Shown: positions 36,191-47,900 of the stretch, piece after piece
Layout of the letters: each line of letters begins with the position of its first letter
How positions within the stretch are numbered: the stretch's first letter is position 1
Assembly (NCBI GenBank): GCA_017893485.1
Contig: CM030359.1
Span: 32,864,430 to 32,928,429, forward strand
Source of the DNA: Hemerocallis citrina
Lineage: Eukaryota > Streptophyta > Magnoliopsida > Asparagales > Asphodelaceae
Reading direction: 5' to 3'
DNA length: 64,000 nt
Position numbers and translations under genes: made by a program
Notes under the pieces: generated by a model
Told to the model about the DNA's origin: nothing
The model's input: the letters and a program-made list of their open reading frames with translations, nothing else
Database searches by the model: none

Positions 36191-36703
36191 TTTTGTTAAA
36201 GCCCATTAGTTTTGATCCAAAGCATATCTTTTAATTATTTAAATTGAAGCCAAACTTTATATTCATTTGGCATTATTTATTTATATCTATCTTGAGCTCA
36301 TACTCTCCTTGATCCTGGTGTCTCAGTCTTGTCTTCCTGCTTGGTTCGTCGATTGGTGTCATGTAGCCTACAGCGACATGTATGTTGCTTGGGACATCAC
36401 CATCGGAGTAGCGCAGCGGAAGCATGGTGGGCCCATAACCCACAGGTCCTAGTATTCTCTTTTTGTTCCTTCTTCTTCACATCGTTCAGATCTTGTTCGC
36501 CTTTTTCACTCGCCATCTTTTGTCGATTTATTTCGACATCGATCTTATCTATGTCCTTTTCTTATTCTGGTGCTTCCATCACTTGAGTTTTCTTTTTTCT
36601 AATTTTTCTGCCTTGTTATTTCTTAAGTTTGCTTCTGTTTTGTCCTACTGCCTGCTAGAATGAATTTCGAGGACGAAATTCTTCTTGTAAGGTGGGTAGG
36701 ATT
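36191..36703 (+). other. 3' internal end of family-A element with polypurine tract
   Basis: Apart from the tRNA fragment, no coding is seen. The end carries gaatttcgaggacgaaattc (36662-36681), usually the last codons and 3' flank of chromovirus pol, then the purine-rich aaggtgggtagga just before the 3' LTR. Confidence 0.7.
36402..36452 (+). pseudogene. Partial initiator tRNA-Met (5' two thirds)
   Basis: This matches the acceptor 5' strand, D-arm, anticodon arm and variable loop of plant tRNA-iMet, with the CAT anticodon inside gggcccataaccc and the D-arm gcgcagcggaagc. About four bases differ, all transitions. It stops at the start of the T-stem (ggtcctag, then tattctc), so the T-arm and 3' acceptor strand are missing and it cannot be a functional tRNA. 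The host element uses tRNA-iMet as its primer, although this fragment lies at the opposite end of the internal region. Confidence 0.75.
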
Positions 36704-39668
36704 TGTAACCCCTGTTTCCGGTTGTACAGATTTTTCTTGTATTTTGTAGTGTTCTCTTTTCTATTTTAATGCATTTTGGATCTTGGGCTTGTTATCGGCC
36801 TTCTGTTGCAATTTATTGTATTATTGTTCTTATTATTACTATCCTTATTATCTTTTGTTAGCCCAATCCATTTCCAAGCCCAAACTATTATCTACCCAAA
36901 CTCATCTTCTTATTGGGTTCTAAAACCAAATCCTAGTCTACCCAAACCCACAAACCCATATTCTCCCTAACAACCAGTCCCAGATCTCCTCCCTGTAATC
37001 TGTTATTGACCAGTCAATCCCTACAATCTCTCCTAATCATCACCGTAACCCCCAAAATTGAATCCCAAATATCAGCCCTATAATCTTCACCCATTATTGT
37101 AATCTTAATTACATTTATTATTATTTTATTTAACACTCACTCTCTCTCCCCGTCTCTCTCCCTCCTCTGTTCCAAAACCAAAACACAAAACACCCCCCCC
37201 CAACCCCATCGTCCTCTTCCTCCCGCTCGACTTCACAGTCGAAGCACCACGTCCTCACCCCGCCTCTGTCAACCGATCGCCATCGCCTCGCGAGTCGCCC
37301 CTGCGCCTCACCAACAACGCTGCACATCCCGTAGCTCCTCGACTGCCCTCGCCATTACTGCAACCTTCAACCTCGATCATCACCTCCTCGCGCTCTGTCG
37401 AGCCTCCTGCTCGCGCCCTCTGTTCTCCGCCATGGCTGCCCCCATCGAAGAGCCACCATTGCCGAAACTCCGAAGAACTCCATCGAACCCATCAACTACA
37501 AAGAGATTCACCCTCGCCATCGTCTTCTCCATCGACGTCGTCGCCTATCTCCCGTTCAAACCCCTCCATTGCCGACTTCGCCATTAACCCCCGCTGCCGC
37601 TGCTGTACTCCGCAGTCTCCATAGCCAGTGGATACTCGAAGCTCCGAACCTCCTCCCTGCTCCTCGCCTAAGCCCCGATCGCCCTCGCCATCTCCACCTC
37701 TATTTCGTCGACAAATAGAGCTCTGCTCGAGCTCTCGCCGCTGCATCGCTTCCCGACTGCCAGCGCTCCGCCGTCGACGTTGCCCCTCTGTTCTGCTCGA
37801 TGCCGCGATCACCCAGTCGCCGCGAGCGCCGCCCTGTCGTTCCCCTTCCGCTATCTCTTACTCTCTCTCTCTGTCGACCGCTGGGGGAAAAAGGGGGAGT
37901 TGATCATTGTTTGCTGGTTGGAGTATAGAGGATCCCGGTTTGGTGTTTGGAAGAAGGTGATTGGGTATTGAGTTGTGTTTGCTATTATGGAGTAGACGAT
38001 CCCGTCTCGACGTTTGCTGTTTGGTTGAGTGGGGGATCTGAGTTGGTTGTTGTTTTGGTGGTTGCTATGTGTGTTTGCTATTTGGAGTGTGGGGGATCTG
38101 TTGTGTTGTGTTTGTGTGGTCGCTATTGTGGAGGAGGAGATCGTGATTGGTGTTTGGTGTTTGGGTTGATCTTGAGTTGCTGTGGGTTGTGTACTATGTT
38201 GCTGTCTCTTTGTGGACTCTTGCTGCTGTGGATTTGTTGCACGTATTACGGTGTACATGGAATGCACGTGTCATCGCCGGGATTCTCTTCCCATTATTCC
38301 ATTTATATTCAGAATCGTCTCCTAACAAGCAAGTGTCTCTTGAACTTATTTTTGTTGTTTCTAGTACAAGTAAACACTTTTTGAAATCCGGCAAGTAGTA
38401 ATCAAATTGAATATCATATTTAACTGAACTCCGTTGTTCATTATTGTACCATGTTATTTGATTCATAGTATTCTCACCGCGCTATTATTGTTGACTCAAT
38501 CCCAAACCGTAAATTTATTGTACTATGGAACATTCAATATACTGCCTTGTCCTTTGCTTGATTTTGTACTGAGATTTCGACCCGGTTCTTGACGCAGAAA
38601 CTTATAACCTTGCACATAGAAATTGTAGTACACTTAGTCCATATAATATTATGTTTTGCATGTAAACTGTGTTTTCCATATTTAATGGATTGAACCATGT
38701 ATATTTCATGTATTGTATAGTCCTGATATCATCTTGAAATTGTATTAGTGCTACCGGTCTCATCGGTTGTACCTGTTGCATGAGTATTTATACCATCATC
38801 CACATTGATCATATGCATGTTCATAAATGATTGTTAATAAAAGAATGTTAAATCAAGCCGGGGTTAAGAGTTGACCAAGGTAGTTGATAATATAGTTATT
38901 GTACTCGGATGATGACCAGTGATTATTACCGTTATCGGCATCGTGTAAGAAATTACACATATCCAGTATTTTATCGTTATCGGCATCGTGTAAGAAATTA
39001 TACATGTCCAGTGTTATTACCATTATCGTCATCATACCCAGCACATGAACTATAGAATCTACCACCTTAGTCTAAACGAAATTGATTGTATGCATGGAAC
39101 TTGTAGTATGGGATGCAGTAGTACGTGCATTAGTTAGGATTAAAATGAATAATAAACTGATAGACATAAATGAACACTGAACATTGACACTAATACTGAA
39201 TACTAATTATTAAACATGGATTTCTGAATTATTGATTATCAAATTTTGATTTTGTTACCGTTTATCATTTATTGACTCCGATATCGTTCCAATTTTTGTT
39301 TTTGTAATATAGTCCTTTATTCCCTATTTTACTGCTTCCTACTACTTGTCGTCCGAAGCTTGCTCTAACGGGTTCTCTTCCTCTTTCTTTTGAATTATGT
39401 TATACAGGTACAGTGATGGGTAACCGAAAGGAACTCGTCGAACTGTTACCGCATTGCATATTCTCGAGTTTTTTGGTAAGTTCTTATATTCCGTATTTGG
39501 TTATTGAATTTTATTCTCGTTTATGTGATTATGTTTTCTGCGTGGTTGTGATTATTTCTTTTCATGTTGTTGAGTTAAGACTGGTACAACTTATGGATGA
39601 TGTTAAAATCATTCGCTGGGCCATGTTACGTGCTCGTATTCCAGTATTTTGGAAAGCGGGGCGTGACA
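36704..39668 (+). repeat. 3' LTR of family-A element
   Basis: 2965 bp, same termini as 22866-25926, followed by the target duplication atttc (39669-39673). Confidence 0.9.
38931..39020 (+). repeat. 45-bp tandem repeat, two copies, in the 3' LTR
   Basis: Units start at 38931 and 38976 and match those at 25139-25273. Confidence 0.88.
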
Positions 39669-40885
39669 ATTTCACACGTAAAGTTTGGACTATAAGCTGC
39701 TGCCAGAATCCTTAAGTTGTAAAGATTATGGTAATCGACCTAGTTATAGTTAGAATCAATTGAAACTTACTGAATATGAATTGTGGCCCCATATGTCTAG
39801 TTTACAGACCTTTTGACGGAATCGAATTCCGAATTATAGTTTGTGAATTATTGATGTTTTAGTACTGCTGTGTCTGCTCTTTTCAGATTCACAAGTACAT
39901 GTATATTATCATGCATCGCATCATTTTGTTGCATCCTTATCATCTCCTTGATACTCTTATACACATTGCATGATCATGAATAATTTAATAAAATAATAAC
40001 AAGCCGAGGTAATAAGGATTGACTTAGTAGTGGATAATCTCAGAAAATGTACTCGGTAAGGCTTTATCGTTATATTGTATTGTCATGGAAGGAGGAGTAT
40101 CGATTGTGAATTATTGATTTTCAATTGTTGATTGTAAATTATTGTTATTGATGCTGAGTACATGCTCTATAGATCCCACCACTATATCTAAAACGAACAC
40201 TATTTTGTAAGCACCGAACCTGTGGTATGGAATACAGTAGTACGTGCATTAGTTAGGCTAAATACTAATAGACTAAACTGATAGTTGCATCCTTGAATCA
40301 TGACTATTGACATTGGCATTGACATTGTTTATCGATTATTGTTAGTGAAAATTGCATTGTTAAATCTAGACTTTTCATCAGTCCCTGTTATTGCTTTTGG
40401 ATTTTGTTCTTGCTTCATATTCCTTGATATACCATGTTCCTTTACTCTTTGCTTTCACTACTTGTTGTCCATACTTGCTCCAACGGATATTTTTTCCCAC
40501 TCTAGTTGATCAAACTGCAGGTGCACAAGGAGAATTGCCGGAAGGTATTGGTGAGCAGTTCTTCTAGGATTAGAGCAGGAGCTGCTTTGAAATAAATGGT
40601 TTCTTCCATGTTATTTTCATATCGCATTGTTACTTTAGTTGAACTTTGTATCCCGAGCTTTGTTAACCCGTATTTGTTGCTTATTTCCAGTTGTTGGTTA
40701 TTATGTTGAACTACTGCATGTTTTATCTCAGTATTTGTTTATGTGATTATGCTTTTTCCTGCGTGTTTGTGATTATTCTTTCATGTTGAGTTAAGACTGG
40801 TACAACTTATGGATGATGTTAATATCATTCGCTGGGCCTTCATCACGGACTCGTATTTCCGTATTTTGGGAAGCGGGGCGTGACA
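39669..40885 (+). mobile_element. LTR fragment, family B, right arm (part 2)
   Basis: It continues the right arm interrupted at 22865. It is the reverse complement of the outer part of 19697-21628 and ends GGGGCGTGACA at 40885. Beyond it lies Harbinger coding sequence. The flank (gggtc) does not match the left flank of the other arm (gtata), so the pair is not one simple insertion. Confidence 0.78.
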
Positions 40886-41506
40886 GGGTCGTTGAGACGA
40901 AGTACAACCAAAATTGAGAGCAAAAAATGATTGCCCAGGAGATGATATGGGAGATTCAGGAGTGAGGTTATCTGATTGTGATGAGCTATAGTTGACACGT
41001 TGGATTCTAGCATTTTGTCTTACAGTGGGGACGATATCTTTAAAATTTTCAAAATCCTTAACTATATTCCAAACATGATCAAATTTGAAACATTTCTTAA
41101 ACTTGGGATCTTGCATGAATAACTCCTTCGCTCGATGTAACTGCAAATTAATGTAAAGGTTAAAAAGTAATCGGATTGACATTAGTAATAGTGAAAAATA
41201 AGTTTAAATAAGAACTCACAATATCTGCATCTGAAGCACCACTTGGATTCATATTCTCTACTTGTTTCAGGACCCATTCAATTTCCTTACTTCAGTAATT
41301 ATAGCCTGAATTCGAGACTACACAGAACGTTTGTTACGATAATCTCAATTCTAGTATCTTGATATGTTGTACGTTTGCTCCACACGAATCAAAAATTGAT
41401 CTGCAGACTAGTGAACACCTGTAATAGGGTCTTGAGACATTTCTAAATAAGTTTGACAAAGGAGAACATCTTCGTTAATGATGTATCCAGAAGATCGGGT
41501 AAACAT
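40886..41506 (-). pseudogene. Harbinger ORF1-like Myb/trihelix protein (broken)
   Basis: The frame starts at 41506 and soon gives ED(V)LLCQTYLEMSQDPITG, the Myb/SANT-like domain of the protein that accompanies PIF/Harbinger transposase. Stops follow. An intron (GTGAGT donor at 41219, acceptor at 41142-41141) precedes the ELFMQDPKFKKCFKFDHVW block, characteristic of the same plant family (often annotated NAM-associated or GST-T3-like). The family-B LTR cuts it at 40885, after SSQRP, so the C-terminus is gone. Its normal role is DNA binding and help in transposase import; this copy is dead. Confidence 0.75.
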
Positions 41507-41604
41507 TTTCTTTTCATATTGTAGCTGAGAATAAAATACAAGGAAGATGATGGTTTGCACAACAAGTGAAGTTTCCTATATATAGGAAAATAAGAATCTT
41601 AAGA

Positions 41605-42190
41605 ATCTTATGCATTCAAACTACTTTACACTAGGACCGATGCATTCAAACAGCTTTTAGGTCCAATGCATTCAAACAGATTTTTATAAAGAATCCAATG
41701 CATTCAATTGTTTTACATTAGAACCAATGCATTCAAACTGCTTTACACTAGGACCAATGCATTCAAATTGCTTTACACTTTGTCGAATGCATTCAAACAT
41801 CTTTTTACAAAGAATCCAATGCATTCAAACTGATTTACACTGGGACTAATGCAGTCAAACTGCTTTACACTAGGACCAATGCATTTAAATAGCTTTACAC
41901 TTTGTCAAATGCATTCAAACAGCTTTTTACAAAGAGTTCAATGCATTTAAACAATTTTACACTATGACCAATGCATTCAAACAGCTTTACACTAGGACCA
42001 ATGCATTCAAACTGCTTTACACTTCGTTTAATGCATTCAAACAGCTTTTTACTAAGAATCCAATGCATTCAAACTATTTTACACTAGGACCAATGCATTC
42101 AAACTGCTTTCCACTAGGTCTAATGCATTCAAACTGCTTTACCTTTCGTCCAATTCATTCAAATAGCTTTACAAAGATTCTAAAGCTTGA
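41605..42190 (+). repeat. 30-bp minisatellite between the divergent Harbinger genes
   Basis: About 19 imperfect copies with a 30-31-bp period, each containing atgcattcaaa followed by (c/t)tgctttacactaggac or a variant. It fills the space between the two divergent start codons (41506 and 42329) where the promoters should be. Confidence 0.93.
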
Positions 42191-42328
42191 AAACAGATTT
42201 GTACTTACTATAAATAACATACTACACTATTATCCAACTAAAATATTCAAACTCCTTTTCTAATTATCTTCTTCTGTCTACCTTTAAAAAAAATCAAAAG
42301 AACTTAAATCATTTTCTTCACTTGGAAA

Positions 42329-43591
42329 ATGAATTTCGATATTTTAGGTCCATCTTATTTAGAAAATTTCAATTCATCTTCGGATAACGACAATGAGACA
42401 TTAGGGATGAGCGTTATGGCATAAACTGATGCCTCCGAAATGGCCAAATATTAAGCGATCAACAACAACAACAACACGATCATAGCCAACTATTTCAATC
42501 AACAAAGCAACCATGGTGGCTCGATTTCTGGTCATGTAGTGATCAATCGCGAACGGGAAACTGCGGATCGCAATTTATTCAACAATTATTTTGCTGAGAA
42601 CCCACTCTACAGTGATGCCATATTTCGTCGACGATTTAGAATGTCTCGAAGTTTGTTCCTGCGTATTGTTGATGCGGTCAAAGATCATGACAACTATTTT
42701 TAACAACAAAGTGATGGACTTGGTGACTGGGATTCTTAAGTTTGCAGAAAGTAACAGCCATATTCTGGATGTTGGCATATGGTCAACTGGCAGATGCTAC
42801 GGACGAGTACATTAAAATGGGTGAGTCAACGAAAAATGAAAGTATGAAGAGATTTTGCAGTGCTATTGTGGAGATATTTGCCAAGTGGTATCTAAGAACA
42901 CCTACCGCTAATGACGTCTCCAGGCTACTCCATGTTGGTTCAGACGTAATTTCCCGGGCATATTGGGCAGTCTAGATTGTATGCATTGGAAGTAAAAAAA
43001 ATTGTCCTACGACATGGGCTGGACAATACACAGGTTGTAGTGGGTCTTCAACCATTATTCTTGAAGGTGTAGCGAATTATGATATTTGGATATGGCATGC
43101 ATATTTTGGTATGTCGGGCAGCAATAATAGTATCAATGTGTTGGAGTCTTCTCATCTTTTTTCTAATCTAGCTCAAGGTATTGCTGCTCCAGCTCATTAT
43201 GTTATTCAAGGAAAATAGTATAACATGTGTTATTATTTAGCTGATGGTATATACCCAAAATGGTCCACTCTTGTTCAAAATATTCAGCAGTCGCAAGGTC
43301 GAAAGAAAAGTATTTTTCTATGAAACAGGATGCATGTGGAAAAGACGTAGAAAATGCATTTGAAGTTATCCAATTACGATTCACAATTGTGACATGACCG
43401 ACACGTTATTGGAGAAAAATGTGTTACATAGCATAATGACTATGTGCATTATTATGCACAACATGATTATCGACGATGAACGTGATCTTGATGCACCAAT
43501 TCAAGATGTGAGGGAAGCTCCAGTTCCAGAAGTTGAAATGGCAGTAGATGAAAATACAAGATTTCAACAATTTCTTGCTCGTCATAGATAA
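42329..43591 (+). pseudogene. PIF/Harbinger transposase (DDE_4 type), degenerate
   Basis: The likely start is at 42329. Recognisable blocks in order are ENPLYSDAIFRRRFRMSR (~42597-42650), the ADATDEY(I)KMGES region (~42792-42830), GSLDCMHWK with the first catalytic Asp (~42968-42994), the SSHLF block (~43147-43161), LADGIYPKW (~43240-43266), FSMKQ(D)AC with frame damage (~43318), and the C-terminal CIIMHNMIIDDERDLDAPI (~43445-43501). At least five stops or frame changes are present. It is a non-functional member of the plant Harbinger family. Confidence 0.85.
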
Positions 43592-44385
43592 TCAAGGATA
43601 AAGATGCTCACATTGCGCTTCGTAATGAATTAATTGATCATTTGTAGGAGGAGTATACTAATTCAAATGGCTAATTAAACATCAATATATATTTGTAACA
43701 ACTTGTGTTCATGTTTAATTATTAAATATAATGTTTTGGATCACAATTATTTTTGTTAATATATATTTATTTTCCAATTATATATTAATTGTGTCATTTT
43801 AGTTAATAAAATATAATTTATTCACCCGATAGTTTCAACAAATTTGTTAAAATTATGAAACATATTATATGATCAATACGTAATAAAAATTTGTTTGTGG
43901 GCAATTGGTGAAATAGATAACAGAAATCAATTGCTATCAAAAATTTTGGAGATGCTCGTATGCGCTGTAGGCAGTATGAAAGAAGAAGAAAGTACTCAAG
44001 ATTTACTCCAAATGGAACAAAATGGATCAAGTAGTGACGAATGAAGATTGAATGACCAAACAGATCAAGTAGTTCAAATAATGGGAGAATTTAGGGGGAT
44101 GAGATTCTAGATTTAGGTCAAGTAGAAGTGCACGGTAGTAGTCCAATGTTCTTCAATCTAACTCTAGATCATCTCGAACTCTAAATATCTCCTCAACTTG
44201 TAATTTTAAATTATATCAATTTGTATGAATTGTTGCAACTTTATTTAATTTTACTTTTAACTCTGTAATTCATTGCCAAATAATAATATATGAATCTTTT
44301 CCTTTATGTATGGTCGTTAAATTATTGCCTAAATTTTTTGTATTTTTTTACTCTATTAAAAATTCAAAAAATACAAACCAGCCTT
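43592..44385. other. AT-rich sequence downstream of the Harbinger remnant
   Basis: No gene is seen. It may contain the 3' end of the Harbinger element, but no terminal inverted repeat was identified. Confidence 0.45.
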
Positions 44386-44565
44386 GGCCGGCCCGAATCT
44401 CACTTGAAGGGTTAGGGTTCAGGTCCGGGCCGGGATATGCAACCTATGGCCCGGCCCGGACCGGCCCAGGTTTCTTCACAGCCCGGCATGCCATGACTCG
44501 GATCCGGCTTTGGCCTGGCGGGTTTCGGTCGGCCTGGCCCACCAGGTCCGGTTGCCACCCCTATT
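44386..44565. repeat. GGCCCGG-rich stretch
   Basis: Short runs of ggcccgg, gccgggc and ccggccc are spread over ~180 bp just upstream of the DUF4079 gene. This type of GC-rich block occurs as dispersed repeats in plant genomes; the open frames across it are not convincing. Confidence 0.5.
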
Positions 44566-44894
44566 TTCACCAACCCCCCTCCTGGAAAAAAAATCGTATG
44601 CCCCAATTGGCATAGGAAAAAAGAAGGACAAAATATCTCAGCCTTTCTTTCTCCTAAAAACACACGTCCCGTTTATGAATTTTCAATGCCCAACGTATAT
44701 GATTTTTTGCCCCTTCCCTCACCATATCCCCACATTTGCTAGATCTAGATTCAGATTAAATACATTGTAAACTACCCACATCAACACCCCGTCTATCTTG
44801 TACTCACTTGGCCTCTCTTCATCCACGCTCTTCATCTTTTCTCCCTCCTTTTCCTCTTTTCATTTTTCTTTCTCTCTTTCTACTTTTCTACCAA

Positions 44895-44900
44895 TATATA
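44895..44900 (+). promoter_or_regulatory. Putative TATA box of the DUF4079 gene
   Basis: TATATA lies 58 bases before the chosen start codon and is preceded by a long C/T-rich tract (44810-44890), a common arrangement in plant promoters. Confidence 0.5.
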
Positions 44901-44957
44901 CATCTAGTTAATATTTATCATCATCTTATCACACACCTCTTCAACCCATATTCCACA

Positions 44958-47900
44958 ATGCTGGCCTCTACTTCCACTCTCCAACCACACTCCTCCCCTT
45001 CCCCTCTACTCCCAAAACCCAGGAAGCCATTCACTTCACATTCTACTAACTTGCTTAGAATCAACATAAGGCCTCCTCGTCCTCATTTTCTCACTTTGGC
45101 TTCTCGAAACAGACAAGACATCAAGTTAGAAGCTGCGGAACAAAGTGAAGAGGAAGTGGTGAGTAATCTGGGGAAGACAAGCAAAGAAGAAGATAATCGG
45201 AGCGAGACGTTCTTGTACTCTGTTGCGCCTTTTCCTCTTTTGTTGGCTGCTGCACTCCCCGGAGGTTAGTTCAGTTGGCATTCTTAGTTTAGGATGGCAA
45301 TTTGTCTTCACCTAGTTAAGTTACTAATCCTAGAACCGATACATTACATATTATCAAGAAGCACATTACCCATGTAAGGAAAATCTGAGAGATTAAACCT
45401 GCGTGTATTTTGATTGAAGGGAAGTAATAAACAACTAACTGACCTGAAAACAACAATGTCAAATGACAGCTTCGACAGTGAGATCAATTTTCGGACCGTT
45501 TGTTGAGATTGTGAAGACACTGAATCTACCTGATTGGCTTGTGCATTGGGGTCATCCTGGTAACATGGTAAGTTACTATTTAGCAACTCAATTGACGCGC
45601 AGAAATATTTTTAAATTGCCCTTATGTCTGAGATTGATCGATCTAGTAATTTTGGTGACCTCAAAAGGAATTGTTTTGACCCTTATTCTTTTGCAGGCAG
45701 TTGTGCTCTTTGCAATGGGTGGCTATGGAACATACCTAGGCTTCAGGATAAGATTGTCAAAAGATGCAGTGAGTTAAACTCCATCTATCCCAGACATCCT
45801 TATTTCAGCTATATCCATTCTCATTCGTTATCTGGATATTTTGATTCTTAATTGCCGTACGTCTGTTGACTGCTAATTATGAAGCAAACTTGATCATATG
45901 ATTGTCTTACCGAGCAATTGTTGGCCTTTTGGTCAAAACCAAGCTCCTCCTTTCCTTGCTTTTGGTCCCACATCGGTTGGGAGATGTGCATTGTGAGTGG
46001 GATCAGCCCATATATACTCTAGTCTTCTCTTCCCTTAAGACTACTGAAAAATGTTTTCCCACATAACTCTTCCTCTCCTTCACTTCTTCCCTGCCAAATT
46101 CGGTACTTTGCTTTTCTCTTCCGTTCTGGGCAAGGACAAGTTCGGGTCGATCTCTCGACGTTGTGTGCGACAGCGAGACGCCGGTGATACCGGGAGTTTT
46201 ACCACTAGGAGCATCTGAGAAACGTCTGCACATAAAACCTCGGATCAACTCTTAGGGCAGTGCGTTCCGCGCGACTTCCCCGTAGGCCGGTAACTTTGTT
46301 CTTATTTATCTTAATTTGTTATCTTGGGTTGCAGAAAATCAAAGATTCGAGGGTAATTTTTATAACAGTCTAAGAGTTGAGAGCGCCTTGTTTGCTTGAT
46401 GCTTATTAGCTGTAACTAAACGAGTCCAGATTCTATAGCTAGCCAATTCAGATATCTTGTACAAAGTTTAATAACAAGCCTAAACAATCAGCACCCAGTA
46501 AACCCACCCGGGGAAAAGTATTCATTCTCTTCTTCTTTAACATTCCGATCTCCTCCATTTTTAATACCTCCCAAAATTCTCGATACCTGTCAATTTTCAT
46601 TTTATTAATTTACTAGGTTTGCCCGTTGACACGTGCCTACGGCACGTGTTCGGAACGGTGCACCTTGTTTGATCATATAAAATAGTTTTGGAGGGCCAGG
46701 AAATTAATTGAAATAGTAAACATATTATATGAGAAACTTTTGGGGGTCCAGCAAAAAACATATTATATGATTTTATTTTTATTTTTTGAATTATTTTTAA
46801 AGTTTTTAAATTATTATTTTTTTTTAGTTTTTAAATTTTTAATTTGTCAAAAAATTTTAAATTTTTTATTTTTTTAATTTATTGAATAGAAGAGGGAGGG
46901 AGAGAGAGAGAAAAATAAATAAATAAATAAATAAATATAGGAGTTTTTTGGGTGGGGGATTTGAATTTGAGTTTTGGGGAAAACTTTTGGGAGAAAAAAT
47001 ATGTTTTGTAAGGTTAGATCTGGACCTTTTATTTTTTGGGGATTGAAGGAGAGCCACTTGATAGCTTTCTTTGTGTTTTATTATATAGATTCAACTAGGT
47101 TTGATATTATTCTCCTCCTTCCTCGATCTCTTTTCCTGGAAACCCTAATTCCTTCCTAATCAATCGCGATCTTCTACAATTAGCTCAGTCTGCTCCCCAT
47201 GCCACGTCGGATCTGAGGCGGTCATGGCGGAATTCAGTCGGTTCTGAGGTAATTCTCCCGTTTCTCCGCTTCTCTCATTTCAAAATATTTGAATTGGTTG
47301 AGATTCGGATCAGGATCTTGCGTTGGATCAGTAATTGATTTCTTAATGGTAGATCAGTGTTAAAAGCGATTTATTGATTAGTTACTACTTAGATGAATTT
47401 CGAGGTTTGCGATGTAGGGGAGGAGAAAATTCGAGTTAGGAGGTGAGATCGGAGAAGGATTGATGCATTTTAGTCGCTGTTTGGGAATGAGATTAAGCTT
47501 AGCTAACTGGAGTTTCGTACATGTAGGAAATAAATGAGCACCGCTACTTGTAATTCTTAATGAACTCAATTTATTTAGTTGATGTGTTTGATTCCTACGT
47601 GGAATCCAGCAGGCACAAACTGTTATAGTATATAGTGTTACCTAATCAAATAAAAGTTAAACCATGAGTCAGTAAATATTTTGACAGTTCTATCATCTAT
47701 GCAAGAGTACACAGATCTATCAGAGGAGCAGAAGAATTTGCTAGCTATAAACAAATCATTGTTCAATTCATACAGATATAAGAGAATACTGCTTTATAGT
47801 ATTTAAAACCTTGTATGAAAGAGAAGATGCTCAAGAACATGGAAGTTAAGCTGATATTTAGTAATTTGTCAAGTGCCTCAGTTAATACTTAATACTACAC

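Noticed and set aside
41605..42263. Minisatellite considered as CRISPR array or repeat protein
   Set aside because: Units are directly adjacent with no unique spacers, the setting is a plant Harbinger element, and the repeat frame is disrupted by length changes of 30-31 bp.
44808..44957. Upstream in-frame Met as start of the DUF4079 protein
   Set aside because: It overlaps the TATA-like box and would add a strongly hydrophobic leader in front of a standard transit peptide.
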